From: Natronorubrum sediminis
Lineage (GTDB): Archaea > Halobacteriota > Halobacteria > Halobacteriales > Natrialbaceae
DNA: 64,000 bases
Reading direction: 5' to 3'
Assembly: GCF_900108095.1 (NCBI RefSeq)
Contig: NZ_FNWL01000002.1
Span: 664,748-728,747 of the forward strand
Under the pieces are notes generated by a model. That model was not told the DNA's origin and ran no database searches. It saw only the letters and a list, made by a program, of their open reading frames with translations. Positions 9,303 through 18,865 of the stretch are shown in pieces. Made by a program: the position numbers and the translations under genes. Numbering within the stretch: the stretch's first letter is position 1; every line of letters starts with the position of its first letter.

Positions 9303-10745
9303 TCAGAACGCAACTTCGCCGGCTTCGACGGCGAAGTAGACGACGAAGTAGACGATGAACGAGACGGCGAGTGCCCACTGGCCGAGCGAGACGTCTCGGC
9401 GTTCGCCCATCGCGGCTTTGATCAGCGGGTAGCTGATGATCCCCGCGGCGAGGCCGTTCGCAATCGACATCGTCAGCGGCATGATCGTGATGGTCAACCC
9501 GCCGGCAATTGCCCACGCGGGGTGGTTCCAGTCGATGTCGACGACGCCCTGGAGCATGATGATTCCCACGACGACGAGCGCGACGTACGTCGCGTAGCCA
9601 GGGATGAGCTCGAGCAACGGAACGAAGAGCAAGGAGACGGCGAAGAGGCCACCGACGACGAGTGCGGTGAATCCGGTTCGGCCGCCCTCTTCGATCCCGG
9701 TCGAAGACTCGATATACGTGGTCACGGTCGAGGTTCCGATCATCGAACCGACGGTCGTCCCGACTGCGTCGGCCATCAGCGGCTTCTCCATCTCGGGGAG
9801 GTCACCGTCTTCGTCGAGAAAGCCCCCGACCTGTGAGACGCCGATCAGGGTGCCCGCGGTGTCGAAGAAGTCGACGAAGAAGAACGTGAAGACGACGAGT
9901 AAGAAGACGAGGGGATCTTCGGCGACCATGCCGAAGCCGTCGAAAAAGCCGCTGATCAGCGGCGTGATGTCGTAGTGCGTGCCGCCGACGACCGACGCGA
10001 GTCCGTCGTTCGTCACGTCGTCGTACGCGCCTTCGGGTGTGAGCACGTCGGGTGTGACGAGACCGGCGATGGTCAACAGCCAGCCGCTGACTGCGGTCCC
10101 CAGAATGCCGAGTACGATCCCGCCTGTGATGCCGCGAGCGTAGAGCATGAACGTGACGACGAGTCCGACGATTCCGAGCGTGGCAGCCGGACTCGTGAAG
10201 AGATTCGCTAACTCGACGATGTCTCCGTCTTCAGGCCCCGGAACGACGATTCCCATCTGTTCCAATCCGATGAAGAGTAAGAAGACACCGATACCGGCCC
10301 CGACGGCGTACTTGACGGGTTCGGGGAACAGTTGGATAATGTACTTTCGCGCCCCGACCGCGGTGAGCGCGATGAAGATGATTCCTTCGACGAACACCGC
10401 GACAAGCGCGAGTTCCCACGGCACGCCGAGGCCAAGAACCACGGTGAACGCGAAGAAGGCGTTCAATCCCATTCCCGAGGCGAGTGCGAACGGTCGATTG
10501 GCGTACAGCGACATGACGAGGATCGCCGCGATGCCCGAGAGGATGGTCGAAACGGCGATCATCTGCATTACGGCCTCCTCCGAGTAGCCGTCGATGACGA
10601 TCGCGTCGCTCAGGATCACCGGGTTGACCAGAATAATGTACGCCATCGCCAGGAACGTCGTCACGCCGGCGAGCGTTTCCGTTCGATAGTCAGTCTCGTG
10701 TTCGTCGAATCCGAAGTAGTCCGCGAGTGTATCGGAAGCCCCCAT
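9303..10745 (-). CDS. NCS2-family purine (hypoxanthine/guanine-type) permease
   Basis: 480 residues with twelve to fourteen hydrophobic segments. The start (LADYFGFDEHETDYRTETLAGVTTF) followed by LAMAYIILVNPVIL and the SSTGIEEGGRTGF signature are those of the AzgA/PbuG branch of the nucleobase:cation symporter-2 family, which imports adenine, guanine or hypoxanthine with protons. The ATG at 10745 gives the normal N-terminus; the longer frame to 10826 has a Cys/Arg-rich extension with no support. A TTTTAACTA element about 30 bases upstream is a likely TATA box. Confidence 0.92.
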   Translation of the reverse strand: MGASDTLADYFGFDEHETDYRTETLAGVTTFLAMAYIILVNPVILSDAIVIDGYSEEAVMQMIAVSTILSGIAAILVMSLYANRPFALASGMGLNAFFAFTVVLGLGVPWELALVAVFVEGIIFIALTAVGARKYIIQLFPEPVKYAVGAGIGVFLLFIGLEQMGIVVPGPEDGDIVELANLFTSPAATLGIVGLVVTFMLYARGITGGIVLGILGTAVSGWLLTIAGLVTPDVLTPEGAYDDVTNDGLASVVGGTHYDITPLISGFFDGFGMVAEDPLVFLLVVFTFFFVDFFDTAGTLIGVSQVGGFLDEDGDLPEMEKPLMADAVGTTVGSMIGTSTVTTYIESSTGIEEGGRTGFTALVVGGLFAVSLLFVPLLELIPGYATYVALVVVGIIMLQGVVDIDWNHPAWAIAGGLTITIMPLTMSIANGLAAGIISYPLIKAAMGERRDVSLGQWALAVSFIVYFVVYFAVEAGEVAF

Positions 10746-11033
10746 TTTGGACGATCGAGCATAACAACAGCGGTTAGTTAAAACTTCCCGTCCGAGTTCG
10801 TCGCCGAAGTAACCACGTTCTTGCATAATATCTACCCGCTCGAGCGTTCCTCACCCCGGACGAATGTGAGGAAACCCGCGCGACATCCTGTATGTGGCCC
10901 TCGAATTTTACACGGACCGACGCGAATGGTTGACTATGAACGGCGGAACGTCCGTAGTTGGCTCGAGGACGGCGAGTTTTGACTCCGAATCCTCGATGGT
11001 TCGAGCGGAACCGGTATCGAGTGGTGAGCGGGC

Positions 11034-12383
11034 ATGATCGACAACCGGACGCGGTTGGCGACGAGCGACGCACGAGAGACGGCACTCGAGTGCCTCGAAG
11101 CCGGACTCGCGGCGGGCCATCCCAGGCGAGTGATACGGGACGCGGTCACACTCGAGGGAGAAACGCTCCGCGTCGAGGACGCGACGTACGACCTCACAGC
11201 GTACGAGGAGATCCTGGTCCTCGGCGGCGGAAACGCAGCGGCACACGTCGCGAGCGCGCTCGAGGGCATTCTCGGCGAGCGAATCGACGGTGGCGTCGTC
11301 GTCACCGACGATCCGGCCGAGACGAGTCGTGTCGAGGTGCTCGAGGGGGATCACCCGGTCCCGAGCGAACGTGGGGTCGAGCACACGCGAGGACTCCTCG
11401 CGACAGCGGACGCCTGCGGGGACCGAACGCTCGTTCTCGCGGCGATCACCGGCGGCGGGAGTTCGCTTATGGCTGCCCCCGCAGACGGTATTTCGCTCGA
11501 GGACCTCGAGCGGACGACCACCGCGTTACTCGAGAGCGGAGCCGACATCCACGAGATAAACGCCGTCAGAAAGCACCTCTCGGCGCTCAAAGGCGGCCAG
11601 TTAGCGCGCCGGATCGACCCGGCGACCACCGTCTCGCTGGTCTGCAGCGACGTCGTCGGCAACGACCTGAGCGTCGTCGCGAGCGGCCCCTTCGTTCCCG
11701 ACGAGTCGACGTACGCCGACGCACTCGCCGTCCTCGAGCGATACGGCCTCGAGGTTCCCCTATCCGTCACGGACCGACTCGAGGCCGGGGAATCCGGAGC
11801 ACAGCCCGAAACGCCCGGCCCCGAAGCGTCGGTGTTCGACGCCGTTTCAACCCACGTAGTCGCCGACGGAATGACTGTCCTCGAGGCTGCTCGAGACGCT
11901 GCAACGGCACGGGGCTACGAGACGCTCGTCCTCTCCTCGCGCATCCGCGGGGAGGCTCGAGCGGCGGCGACCACGCACGTCGCAATCGCCGAAGAAGCCC
12001 GTGCGACGGGGACGCCGGTGTCGGCCCCGGCAGTGATCCTCTCGGGTGGCGAAACGACCGTGACGGTCGACGGTGACGGTCGCGGCGGGCCGAACCAGGA
12101 GTTCGCGACGCGTGCAGCAATCGAACTCGCGACGGGTCCGCTAAACGCACCCACTAGCGCCACCACTACCGCCGTCGCCGCGATCGATACGGACGGTGTC
12201 GACGGGACCAGCGCCGCGGCGGGGGCACTCGTCGACGCGACGACCGTCGAGGATCGAACGCTCGCAGCGAACGCACTCGAGGCCAACGACGTCTCGCCGT
12301 ATCTCGCAGAGTGCGACGCGGTGATTCACACGGGACCAACCGGGACGAACCTCAACGACCTCCGCGTTATCGTCCTCGAGTGA
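11034..12383 (+). CDS. gck: Glycerate 2-kinase (DUF4147/MOFRL family)
   Basis: 449 residues. The N-terminal DUF4147 domain carries GGGNAAAHV (about residues 64-72) and TGGGSS (about 140-145), and the C-terminal MOFRL domain carries the GGETTVTV/GRGGPNQE pair (about 337-360) that closes over the active site. The family phosphorylates D-glycerate at C2 with ATP, feeding the product into lower glycolysis; in haloarchaea it works next to the semi-phosphorylated Entner-Doudoroff route and serine or glyoxylate breakdown. No obvious pathway partners adjoin it, and the gene is flanked by a divergent purine permease and a downstream TrkA-like gene 66 bases away. Confidence 0.92.
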   Translation: MIDNRTRLATSDARETALECLEAGLAAGHPRRVIRDAVTLEGETLRVEDATYDLTAYEEILVLGGGNAAAHVASALEGILGERIDGGVVVTDDPAETSRVEVLEGDHPVPSERGVEHTRGLLATADACGDRTLVLAAITGGGSSLMAAPADGISLEDLERTTTALLESGADIHEINAVRKHLSALKGGQLARRIDPATTVSLVCSDVVGNDLSVVASGPFVPDESTYADALAVLERYGLEVPLSVTDRLEAGESGAQPETPGPEASVFDAVSTHVVADGMTVLEAARDAATARGYETLVLSSRIRGEARAAATTHVAIAEEARATGTPVSAPAVILSGGETTVTVDGDGRGGPNQEFATRAAIELATGPLNAPTSATTTAVAAIDTDGVDGTSAAAGALVDATTVEDRTLAANALEANDVSPYLAECDAVIHTGPTGTNLNDLRVIVLE

Positions 12384-12449
12384 GCGAGCCTCGCGTCGAC
12401 GGGTGACTCGAGGGAACGTATTTCACCCCGGAGCACGTCCATTTGTACC

Positions 12450-13112
12450 ATGATGTTCGTTATCGTAGGGTACGGCCGCGTCGGCTCGAGAACGGTCCGG
12501 ATCTTAGCCGAGGAGGGTCACGAGGTCGTCGTCGTCGACGACGACGCCGACCGGTGTGAACGAGCCGAAAGCGACGGGTTCGAGACGGTTCGGGGGAGCG
12601 GCGCTGACGAGGAGGTCTTACTCGACGCTGGCATCGACGGAGCAGACGCCGTCGGCGCGTTCACCCCCGACCTCAACGTCAACTTCGCCGCCTGCATGGT
12701 CGGCGAGCACCACGGCTGTCGAACGGTCTTGCGAATTGACGAGGACTACCGCGAGGACATCTACGAGAAGTACGCCGCGGACGTCGACGAGATCATCTAC
12801 CCCGAGCGACTCGGGGCCGCCGGTGCCAAGACGGCCATGCTGGGTGGGGATTTCAACGTCGTCGCCGATCTCGCTGCGAACTTACAACTCACCGTCCTCG
12901 AGATTGCAAGCGACTCGCCGGCCATCGGCAAGCGGATCAGCGAAATCGAGTTGCCTGCGGACGCACGGATCTACGCCCACGGGCGCGAGCGTGGATCGCT
13001 GACGATCCCACTACCGGGAATCGAACTCGAGGCCGGCGACGAGGTCGCGATCATCACGGAAACTGATCGGGCGGACGACGTGCGGGCGTCGTTGCAGACG
13101 GCCAGTTCCTAA
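12450..13112 (+). CDS. TrkA-type NAD-binding K+ transport regulatory protein
   Basis: 220 residues: an RCK_N Rossmann domain with GYGRVGS near the N-terminus and a DDDADRCERAE acidic strand end, followed by an RCK_C (TrkA-C) domain from about residue 140. Such proteins bind NAD(H) or nucleotides and gate Trk/Ktr or channel-type K+ transporters. Stand-alone single-RCK genes are common in haloarchaea, which need massive K+ uptake, but no membrane subunit lies next to this gene. Two adjacent ATG codons (12450 and 12453) could start it. Confidence 0.9.
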   Translation: MMFVIVGYGRVGSRTVRILAEEGHEVVVVDDDADRCERAESDGFETVRGSGADEEVLLDAGIDGADAVGAFTPDLNVNFAACMVGEHHGCRTVLRIDEDYREDIYEKYAADVDEIIYPERLGAAGAKTAMLGGDFNVVADLAANLQLTVLEIASDSPAIGKRISEIELPADARIYAHGRERGSLTIPLPGIELEAGDEVAIITETDRADDVRASLQTASS

Positions 13113-13218
13113 CGTGAGCGTGCGTCGCGAACGGTCACACGCTGTGAGGACCGGATCGGAGGGCTGTCGTCGCGAGAGGTCGATCGACTCGTCTCGAGTA
13201 ACCGGCGTACGAAAGCGA

Positions 13219-13275
13219 GGGGGGAGAGGAATGCTGGCGCGCGGATGGGGTGGGGTGGAGTGGAGTGGATTGGGG
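13219..13275 (+). other. G-tract cluster (possible G-quadruplex) downstream of the TrkA-like gene
   Basis: Four runs of four or more G occur at 13219-13224, 13247-13250, 13252-13255 and 13272-13275, with further GG pairs between them, all on the plus strand and in an otherwise gene-free 255-base gap. This could fold as a G-quadruplex in the 3' untranslated RNA of the TrkA-like gene or in single-stranded DNA. No function can be read from the sequence itself. Confidence 0.5.
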
Positions 13276-13367
13276 AGCGATTCCGCCAGTGCGCGCCAGT
13301 TGTACCAATCGTGATGAGAGTCAATAAAACCGCGTCAGACGCCTGAAAGACGCTGGTCAGACCCAAA

Positions 13368-14465
13368 TCACGCTGGCGTGTCGGGCCGGAAGACGAGGAC
13401 GTTCTGGTGGACCATCGACGGAACGAACGAGAACGGGTAGCCGTAGACGTGGAGGTCTTTCGTCGGATCGTACCAGATCAGGTTCGCGACGAGCGTGAGC
13501 GGCGCACTCGACTCGATCGCTCGAGCGAGGTCGGCCGACAGGAACTCGTAGGAGCGCTCGCGGTACATGTCGCCGATGAAGACGACGACGTGGCCGTCCG
13601 AAGCGACCGCGTCGCTGAATCGATCGAACTTCTCGCCCATGTCGGCCAGCCAGTCGGCTTTCGACGGCGTCGCGGCTACGTCAGCGTCCCCACCGTCCGT
13701 TTCAGTGGCGGCCTCGCTCCCCGCATCGCTGTCGGCCGTTCCGTCCGTTCCGTCCGTTCCGTCGTTCGCGTCGAACGAACCGAGTTTGCTCTCCCGGGTC
13801 GCCCGTTCGTTTCGCGTCTGCTCGAGTTCGTCCATGTGCCAGTAGGGAACGTCGGTCAACAGGAGGTCCACCGAGTCGTCGGGCACGTCCGCGATCAACT
13901 CGGCGCAGTCGCCGTGGCGGAGGTCCTGTTCGGCGAGTGGGGGCTCCCCGCAAGCGAGTCGCTCCTTGTTCTCGCGCTCGAGCGTTTCTTCGTAGACCTC
14001 GATCCAACGTTCGGTTCGTTCGAATCCAATGGCCTCGCGGAGTCCCGAGTGTTCGTGCTCGCAGAAACTCGCGCCGAGTAAGGTGCCGCCGACGCCGGCG
14101 AAGGGGTCAAGGACGGTGTCACCAGCTTTGGAAAAACGGCCGATTAGTTCCGCACAGAGTCTGGGAGGCTTCTGCCCGCCGTGTTCGCTTCGCAGGTCGT
14201 GTTGGACGTCCGGCGGGTAGCTCTCCGCGATCACCGACTTCGTCGCGAACTTCCACTCCTTGCCGGTGAGGTCGTTGACTCGATTTCGTTCGTCGTAGAT
14301 CCCGCGCCCCTCGACGTAGTGTTGGTGGTCGGCCAGTTCGTCGGTGTCGATCACCTCGCCGTCTTCGACCGGAAGCGACTCGTCTCGAGCCCGGTCGGCA
14401 TCGAATTCGCCGTCGTCGTCCGTCACCAACCGACTCTGTCGGTGTCGATCCCCGTCGTCTGTCAT
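13368..14465 (-). CDS. Orphan adenine/cytosine-type (DNA or RNA) methyltransferase
   Basis: 365 residues from the ATG at 14465, which has GAGGG a few bases upstream and a TTTATG box about 30 bases upstream; an ATG at 14492 is the alternative. The SAM motif DPFAGVGGTLLGA (120-132) precedes a catalytic-type motif TDVPYW (204-209), the order of beta-class amino-methyltransferases or of Trm11-like RNA enzymes. The usual second residue of the catalytic motif is Pro, here Val. A Thr/Asp/Gly repeat insertion (about 235-275) follows. No restriction endonuclease adjoins it, so it is either an orphan DNA methyltransferase or a tRNA/rRNA enzyme. Confidence 0.8.
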   Translation of the reverse strand: MTDDGDRHRQSRLVTDDDGEFDADRARDESLPVEDGEVIDTDELADHQHYVEGRGIYDERNRVNDLTGKEWKFATKSVIAESYPPDVQHDLRSEHGGQKPPRLCAELIGRFSKAGDTVLDPFAGVGGTLLGASFCEHEHSGLREAIGFERTERWIEVYEETLERENKERLACGEPPLAEQDLRHGDCAELIADVPDDSVDLLLTDVPYWHMDELEQTRNERATRESKLGSFDANDGTDGTDGTADSDAGSEAATETDGGDADVAATPSKADWLADMGEKFDRFSDAVASDGHVVVFIGDMYRERSYEFLSADLARAIESSAPLTLVANLIWYDPTKDLHVYGYPFSFVPSMVHQNVLVFRPDTPA

Positions 14466-14553
14466 ACCCTCGGGTGTGTCCTCTGATCGCATAAAGGCGT
14501 GGCTCTCGGCGCTCGTCTCGACGCACGTACCGACAGAAATCGAACGGAGAGCT

Positions 14554-14829
14554 CTACTGGGAGTAGGAACTCTCGCCGACGACCTCGAGGAACTCGCCTC
14601 GACCGGTCGCGTTCGACTCGTCAAACTCGGTGATTCGGACCCGAACGCGTTTTTCGACCGTTTCTGGCCCCGCGTCCTCGACGATCAGGTGCGTGTCGCC
14701 GATGTAGGCGTGGCCGTTTCCGTCGCTGTTCGATTCGGCGACGAAAACGTCGATTTCGTCGTTCACGTCGAACGACGGCGTGGTACTCCGGAACGTCCAG
14801 CCTTTGAGGTACTTACTGAAGAGACTCAT
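14554..14829 (-). CDS. Small TRAM-like conserved haloarchaeal protein (DUF7513-like)
   Basis: 91 residues beginning MSLFSKYLKGW. Residues about 20-85 are predicted as a small beta barrel (FDVNDEIDVFV, HAYIGDTHLIVE, RVRVRITEFDE), similar to TRAM/OB folds that bind RNA. From memory it corresponds to a haloarchaeal domain of unknown function (DUF7513), which I could not verify. Its ATG overlaps the stop codon of the antiporter gene (ATGA at 14826-14829), so the two are translated from one mRNA, although no functional link between a TRAM-like protein and a Na+ antiporter is obvious. Confidence 0.8.
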   Translation of the reverse strand: MSLFSKYLKGWTFRSTTPSFDVNDEIDVFVAESNSDGNGHAYIGDTHLIVEDAGPETVEKRVRVRITEFDESNATGRGEFLEVVGESSYSQ

Positions 14830-16397
14830 AGTCGTGCCACCTCCTCGCTTTCGCGGTCAGTTACGTACTCGCGTCCGAATCCGGTGATCGCCGCGAGGAC
14901 GAACACCGCCACCAGCAACCAGCCCTGGAAGACAAACGGAACGACGTCGATGGGCGTCACGAGCATGCCAGACTCGAGCCAGTCGTGAGCCTCGGGTAAG
15001 TCCTGCATCGCCGTGTAGCCCGCGAGGACACCTCCGGACCACGGGAAGATGTAGCCGAGTGCGGCGGTCTGGCCGTCCAGAATGTTCGCCCGGCGGTAGC
15101 CGTTCAGATTGAACCGTTCGCCGATCTTCGAGATGTACGGCCCGATTGCGACCTCTGCAGCCGTGTTGATGGTGATCACGCCGTTGATCAGCGCCGCGGA
15201 ACCGACCATCGTCAGTTCGGCGTTGCGAACGTTCGTCGCGAGATTCTCGATCGACCACTCGAGGATCGCCTCGAACGCGCCGCCGCGGATCATGATTTGT
15301 GCCGCGGCGATGATCAACAAGACGAGAATCGCGAGTTCGAAGAAGCCTGCCGCGCCGTTGATCAGGCTCCCGCCGACGCTGACGGCGTCGGGGTCTTCGA
15401 CGATCGTGAGGATGGGCAGGAACTCGAGCGGTTCGGCGACCGGCGCGTCCGACGGCGCGTTGAACACGACGATGTCGCCGAGCGTCATCAACCCGAGTGC
15501 GAGGTTCGCGACGATCGCGGTCACGATCCCCCACGAAATCGCTTCGACGATGTGGCGGCCGGCGACGGCAGTCCCGATAACGACACCCATCGAGAGCAAG
15601 TGAACGAGTCCGATCGGATTGCTCTCCTCGGCGAGCATCGCTTGCCCGTCGACGCCAATGTCGAGTGGCGAGGACAGCATCGAGCCGGCGACGAGGTAGC
15701 CGACGAACGCGAAGATTGCGGCGATAATCACGTACTTGAAACGGGAGGCAACGACGCCCCCGATGTCGGAGTCCTGCGTGACGGCGCTGACGATCGTCGT
15801 GTCACTGACGGGTGCGAGATTGTCGCCGAAGATCGCCCCGGAGAGAATCGCGCCGAACATGAGGACGGGGTTTGCCCCGAGCAAGATTCCTGCCGGGAAG
15901 AAGAGGACGACGAACGCGACTGCCGCCCCGTACCCGGTTCCGATTCCAGTCGTGAACAGTGCGGCGAGAACGAACGTGACGGCGGGGAACAGTGTCGCGC
16001 CGATACCCGCGGCGTCGGCGAGCCAGACCAGTCCGTCGACGAATCCGCCGTCCTGGAGCAACTCGGCGAACATGCCGGCCCAGATCCAGGCGACGATCGC
16101 CGTCACGGCGACAGGCTGGGTCATCCCCTCGAAGATCGTGTTCGCATACGTCGCCCAGTCGCCGCGAACGAAGAACATCCCGAGAATCAGACCGATCAGA
16201 ATCCCAACGATCAATCCGCCTTCATCTGAGACTCGCCACAGCGCAGTCTGGACGATCGCCCAGACGATGAAGAATACGATCGGGAGTGCGCTCATCCCAC
16301 GACCGCCGTAAAACGTTATTCGCGGGTCGTCGTCACCTCCCTGAACGAACGAATCCGTCGGATCCCCATCCGTTGAATTATCGTTGACCTCACTCAT
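14826..16397 (-). CDS. NhaC-superfamily Na+/H+ or organic-substrate antiporter
   Basis: 523 residues from the ATG at 16397 (MSEVNDNSTDGD). About twelve hydrophobic segments follow a 35-residue acidic cytoplasmic N-terminus. The motif FGAILSGAIFGDNLAPVSDTT is the hallmark of NhaC/YqkI-type carriers, corresponding to GDHTSPISDT in the antiporter at 2457. Related members exchange Na+ for H+ (NhaC) or malate/lactate and amino acids, so the substrate is open. The longer frame to 16469 is Arg-rich and lacks support; a CTTATCA box about 30 bases upstream of 16397 fits a promoter. It overlaps the downstream TRAM-like gene by four bases. Confidence 0.85.
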   Translation of the reverse strand: MSEVNDNSTDGDPTDSFVQGGDDDPRITFYGGRGMSALPIVFFIVWAIVQTALWRVSDEGGLIVGILIGLILGMFFVRGDWATYANTIFEGMTQPVAVTAIVAWIWAGMFAELLQDGGFVDGLVWLADAAGIGATLFPAVTFVLAALFTTGIGTGYGAAVAFVVLFFPAGILLGANPVLMFGAILSGAIFGDNLAPVSDTTIVSAVTQDSDIGGVVASRFKYVIIAAIFAFVGYLVAGSMLSSPLDIGVDGQAMLAEESNPIGLVHLLSMGVVIGTAVAGRHIVEAISWGIVTAIVANLALGLMTLGDIVVFNAPSDAPVAEPLEFLPILTIVEDPDAVSVGGSLINGAAGFFELAILVLLIIAAAQIMIRGGAFEAILEWSIENLATNVRNAELTMVGSAALINGVITINTAAEVAIGPYISKIGERFNLNGYRRANILDGQTAALGYIFPWSGGVLAGYTAMQDLPEAHDWLESGMLVTPIDVVPFVFQGWLLVAVFVLAAITGFGREYVTDRESEEVARL

Positions 16398-16652
16398 CGT
16401 AATTGCACGACCTGTATAATCAAACCGTGACTGATAAGTCTTACCGAGGAGACGGACTCTCAGTGTCAATTATGTGGGTTAGAACGACTGTACGCCATGC
16501 CGTCTACCGACCCTAATCTGTTTGATATTCATCAGCTACCGAACGACGACTCGGTGTGACCGGCGATAGTTGATAGACGACCATCTCAGTCGCCGACGGA
16601 AGTAACACGAGTGTTAGCGGGGTGCTTTCAGTCTCGAGTCCGTTGTGGAACT

Positions 16653-17666
16653 ATGAACAAACTCGTCGACGGCGAATGGATAATTGACGGAGACGACGCC
16701 ACCGACGACGGCTCCTTCGAGCGCCAGGAGACGACGTTTCGCGACCGGGTCCGCGACGACTCCGATGCGACTCACCAGCCAGAAGCCGGTCGCTACCACC
16801 TCTACGTCTCCTACGCGTGTCCGTGGGCCCACCGAACGCTCCTCGTTCGGGCGCTGAAGGGACTCGAGGACGCGATTTCTGTCTCGGTGGTCGATCCGTA
16901 TCGAGACGAAGACGGCTGGCAGTTTACGCCGGAAAAGGAGGGCTGTACGGACGATCCGATCATCGACGCAGAGTACCTCCGAGAGCAATACGTGCAGGCC
17001 GACCCGGAGGCCACCTGTCGCGTGACGGTACCGGTGTTGTGGGATCGTCAGGAGGAGACGATCGTCAACAACGAATCCGCGGAGATCATGCGGATGCTCG
17101 ACACCGAGTTCGACGACGTCGCTTCGCGAGACATCGATCTTTACCCGGAGGGCTATCGAGACGAGATCGATCGGATCATCGATGAAATTTACCAGCCGAT
17201 CAACAACGGCGTCTACCGGGCCGGTTTCGCGACGAAACAGGAACCCTACGACGAGGCCGTCGACGACCTCTTCGGCGCGCTCGATCACTGGGACGAGGTG
17301 CTGGCCGACCAGCGGTATCTCGCGGGTGACCGACTGACGGAAGCCGACATCGCGATGTTCACGACGCTGGTCCGATTCGACTCCGTCTACCACACCCACT
17401 TCATGTGCAACGTCCAGTACATCCGCGAATACGACAATCTCTGGCCGTATCTCCGTGATCTGTATCAGACCGAGTTCGCACAGACGGTCGAGATGGACCA
17501 CATCACAGAACACTACTACACGACCCACCCCGACGTGAACCCCCACCGAATCGTCGCTCGAGGCCCGGATCTCGACTTCGAGGCACCGCACGACCGGGAT
17601 GACTTACCGGGGAACCCGCCCGAGGACGTCGACTCGAGTAGCGGGAACGACTCGCGGAGTCGGTGA
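16653..17666 (+). CDS. Xi-class glutathione S-transferase-like reductase (glutathionyl-hydroquinone reductase family)
   Basis: 337 residues from the ATG at 16653. The thioredoxin-fold half holds the catalytic Cys56 in YACPWAHR, and the all-helical half includes LTEADIAMFTTLVRFD and the terminal NPHRIVARGP segment typical of Xi-class enzymes (YqjG/ECM4). These enzymes reduce glutathionyl-hydroquinones and similar adducts. Haloarchaea mostly use gamma-glutamylcysteine, so the natural thiol adduct is likely different. The C-terminal 25 residues form an acidic low-complexity tail. The gene is alone, with the amidohydrolase operon beginning 110 bases downstream. Confidence 0.92.
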   Translation: MNKLVDGEWIIDGDDATDDGSFERQETTFRDRVRDDSDATHQPEAGRYHLYVSYACPWAHRTLLVRALKGLEDAISVSVVDPYRDEDGWQFTPEKEGCTDDPIIDAEYLREQYVQADPEATCRVTVPVLWDRQEETIVNNESAEIMRMLDTEFDDVASRDIDLYPEGYRDEIDRIIDEIYQPINNGVYRAGFATKQEPYDEAVDDLFGALDHWDEVLADQRYLAGDRLTEADIAMFTTLVRFDSVYHTHFMCNVQYIREYDNLWPYLRDLYQTEFAQTVEMDHITEHYYTTHPDVNPHRIVARGPDLDFEAPHDRDDLPGNPPEDVDSSSGNDSRSR

Positions 17667-17775
17667 GGAAACTCACGGACACTCGAGGCCGAGTACTCAC
17701 TCGAGGGTGAGAGACAGTTGGGAGACGTTGCACCCGAGCCGAAGGTATTTCTGATTTCGAGTGACCTGGGTGTGT

Positions 17776-18864
17776 ATGACTAGCACGGCCGACGAGCGTG
17801 GTGCGTTCGAGGAGACGACGGTCGTCGATACGGACGTTCACCTCTCGATTCCGTTCGACGAGTTAGCGGAGTACTGCGAGGAACCGTACCGGTCGATCAC
17901 GAAGCACCCGACTTACACACCCGTTCACAGAGGCGGGTGGAACCGCTACATGGGTGGGAAGATCGAAACCGAAAAGGAGAACGTCCGGAGCGCGGACGCG
18001 TTGTACGAGAAGATTTGCGTCGAGTTCGGAATCGATTTCCCGCTCATCAACGCCTTTCCCGTACTGAATTCGGTCCCCGAAGACGACCGGGCGGTCGAAT
18101 TGATGTCCGCCTACAACGACTACTTGCTCGAGAACTATCTCGACGAGTACGAGCAGTTCCTCGGGCTCTGTACCGTCGCGACGCAGGACCCGGCGGCCGC
18201 AGCCGAAGAGATCGACCGAATGGGATCGGAACAGAGTATCGAAGGACTGTACCTGCTCAACAGCGGGGCCCAGCCACCACTGGGCGATCCCGTGTACGAC
18301 CCGATCTATCGGGCCGCCGCGGATAACGACCTCCACGTAGCCTACCACGCCTCCGCCGGCGCGCCCTTCGCGAAGGACTTCCCGGTGCAGGACACGCAGT
18401 TCAATCGATTCCTCGAGAACCACATGCTCGCCCACCCCTGGGCGCACATGATGACGATGTCCAGTCTCATCGTCAACGGCACTCCGGCGAAGTTTCCCGA
18501 CCTCAACTTCTCGTTCCTCGAGGCGGGGGTTAGCTGGGTTCCCTACATGATGTTCCGATTCAACAAGGAGTACTCGATGCGACGCAGCGAGGCGCCGCTC
18601 CTGGAGAAGAGCCCCGAGGAGTACATCCGAGACCAGTTCTACTTCTCGACCCAGCCAGTCGGAGAGCCGAACGACCCGTCACACCTCCAGCAGATCATCG
18701 ACGTGCTCGGTCCCGAGTCGCTCATGCTCTCGACGGACTACCCTCACTGGGACTTCGATCATCCCGACGCTCTCGACAGGCAGATTCGCCGATATGGTGA
18801 CGAGGAGACGAGAGAACGCATTCTCTCGGGAACCGCAATCGAGGCGTTCGACCTCTCGATCTAA
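17776..18864 (+). CDS. Amidohydrolase-2 family metal-dependent hydrolase/decarboxylase
   Basis: 362 residues, first gene of a three-gene operon. The N-terminal VVDTDVHLSIPFDEL gives the family's D-x-H metal motif in a slightly altered form, an internal HASAGAP strand (about 192) supplies a His, and the late STDYPHWDFDHPDA segment (about 315-330) supplies the conserved catalytic Asp. This is the ACMSD/gamma-resorcylate decarboxylase branch of TIM-barrel amidohydrolases, which decarboxylate or hydrolyse ring-derived substrates. The ATG at 17776 is used; a GTG at 17761 would add five residues. The Rieske gene follows after one base, which suggests breakdown of a cyclic or aromatic compound. Confidence 0.88.
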   Translation: MTSTADERGAFEETTVVDTDVHLSIPFDELAEYCEEPYRSITKHPTYTPVHRGGWNRYMGGKIETEKENVRSADALYEKICVEFGIDFPLINAFPVLNSVPEDDRAVELMSAYNDYLLENYLDEYEQFLGLCTVATQDPAAAAEEIDRMGSEQSIEGLYLLNSGAQPPLGDPVYDPIYRAAADNDLHVAYHASAGAPFAKDFPVQDTQFNRFLENHMLAHPWAHMMTMSSLIVNGTPAKFPDLNFSFLEAGVSWVPYMMFRFNKEYSMRRSEAPLLEKSPEEYIRDQFYFSTQPVGEPNDPSHLQQIIDVLGPESLMLSTDYPHWDFDHPDALDRQIRRYGDEETRERILSGTAIEAFDLSI

Positions 18865-18865
18865 G

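Noticed and set aside
10958-12076. 372-residue Arg-rich frame over the glycerate kinase gene
   Set aside because: Shadow caused by GC-rich third codon positions; the kinase frame has the conserved DUF4147 and MOFRL motifs.
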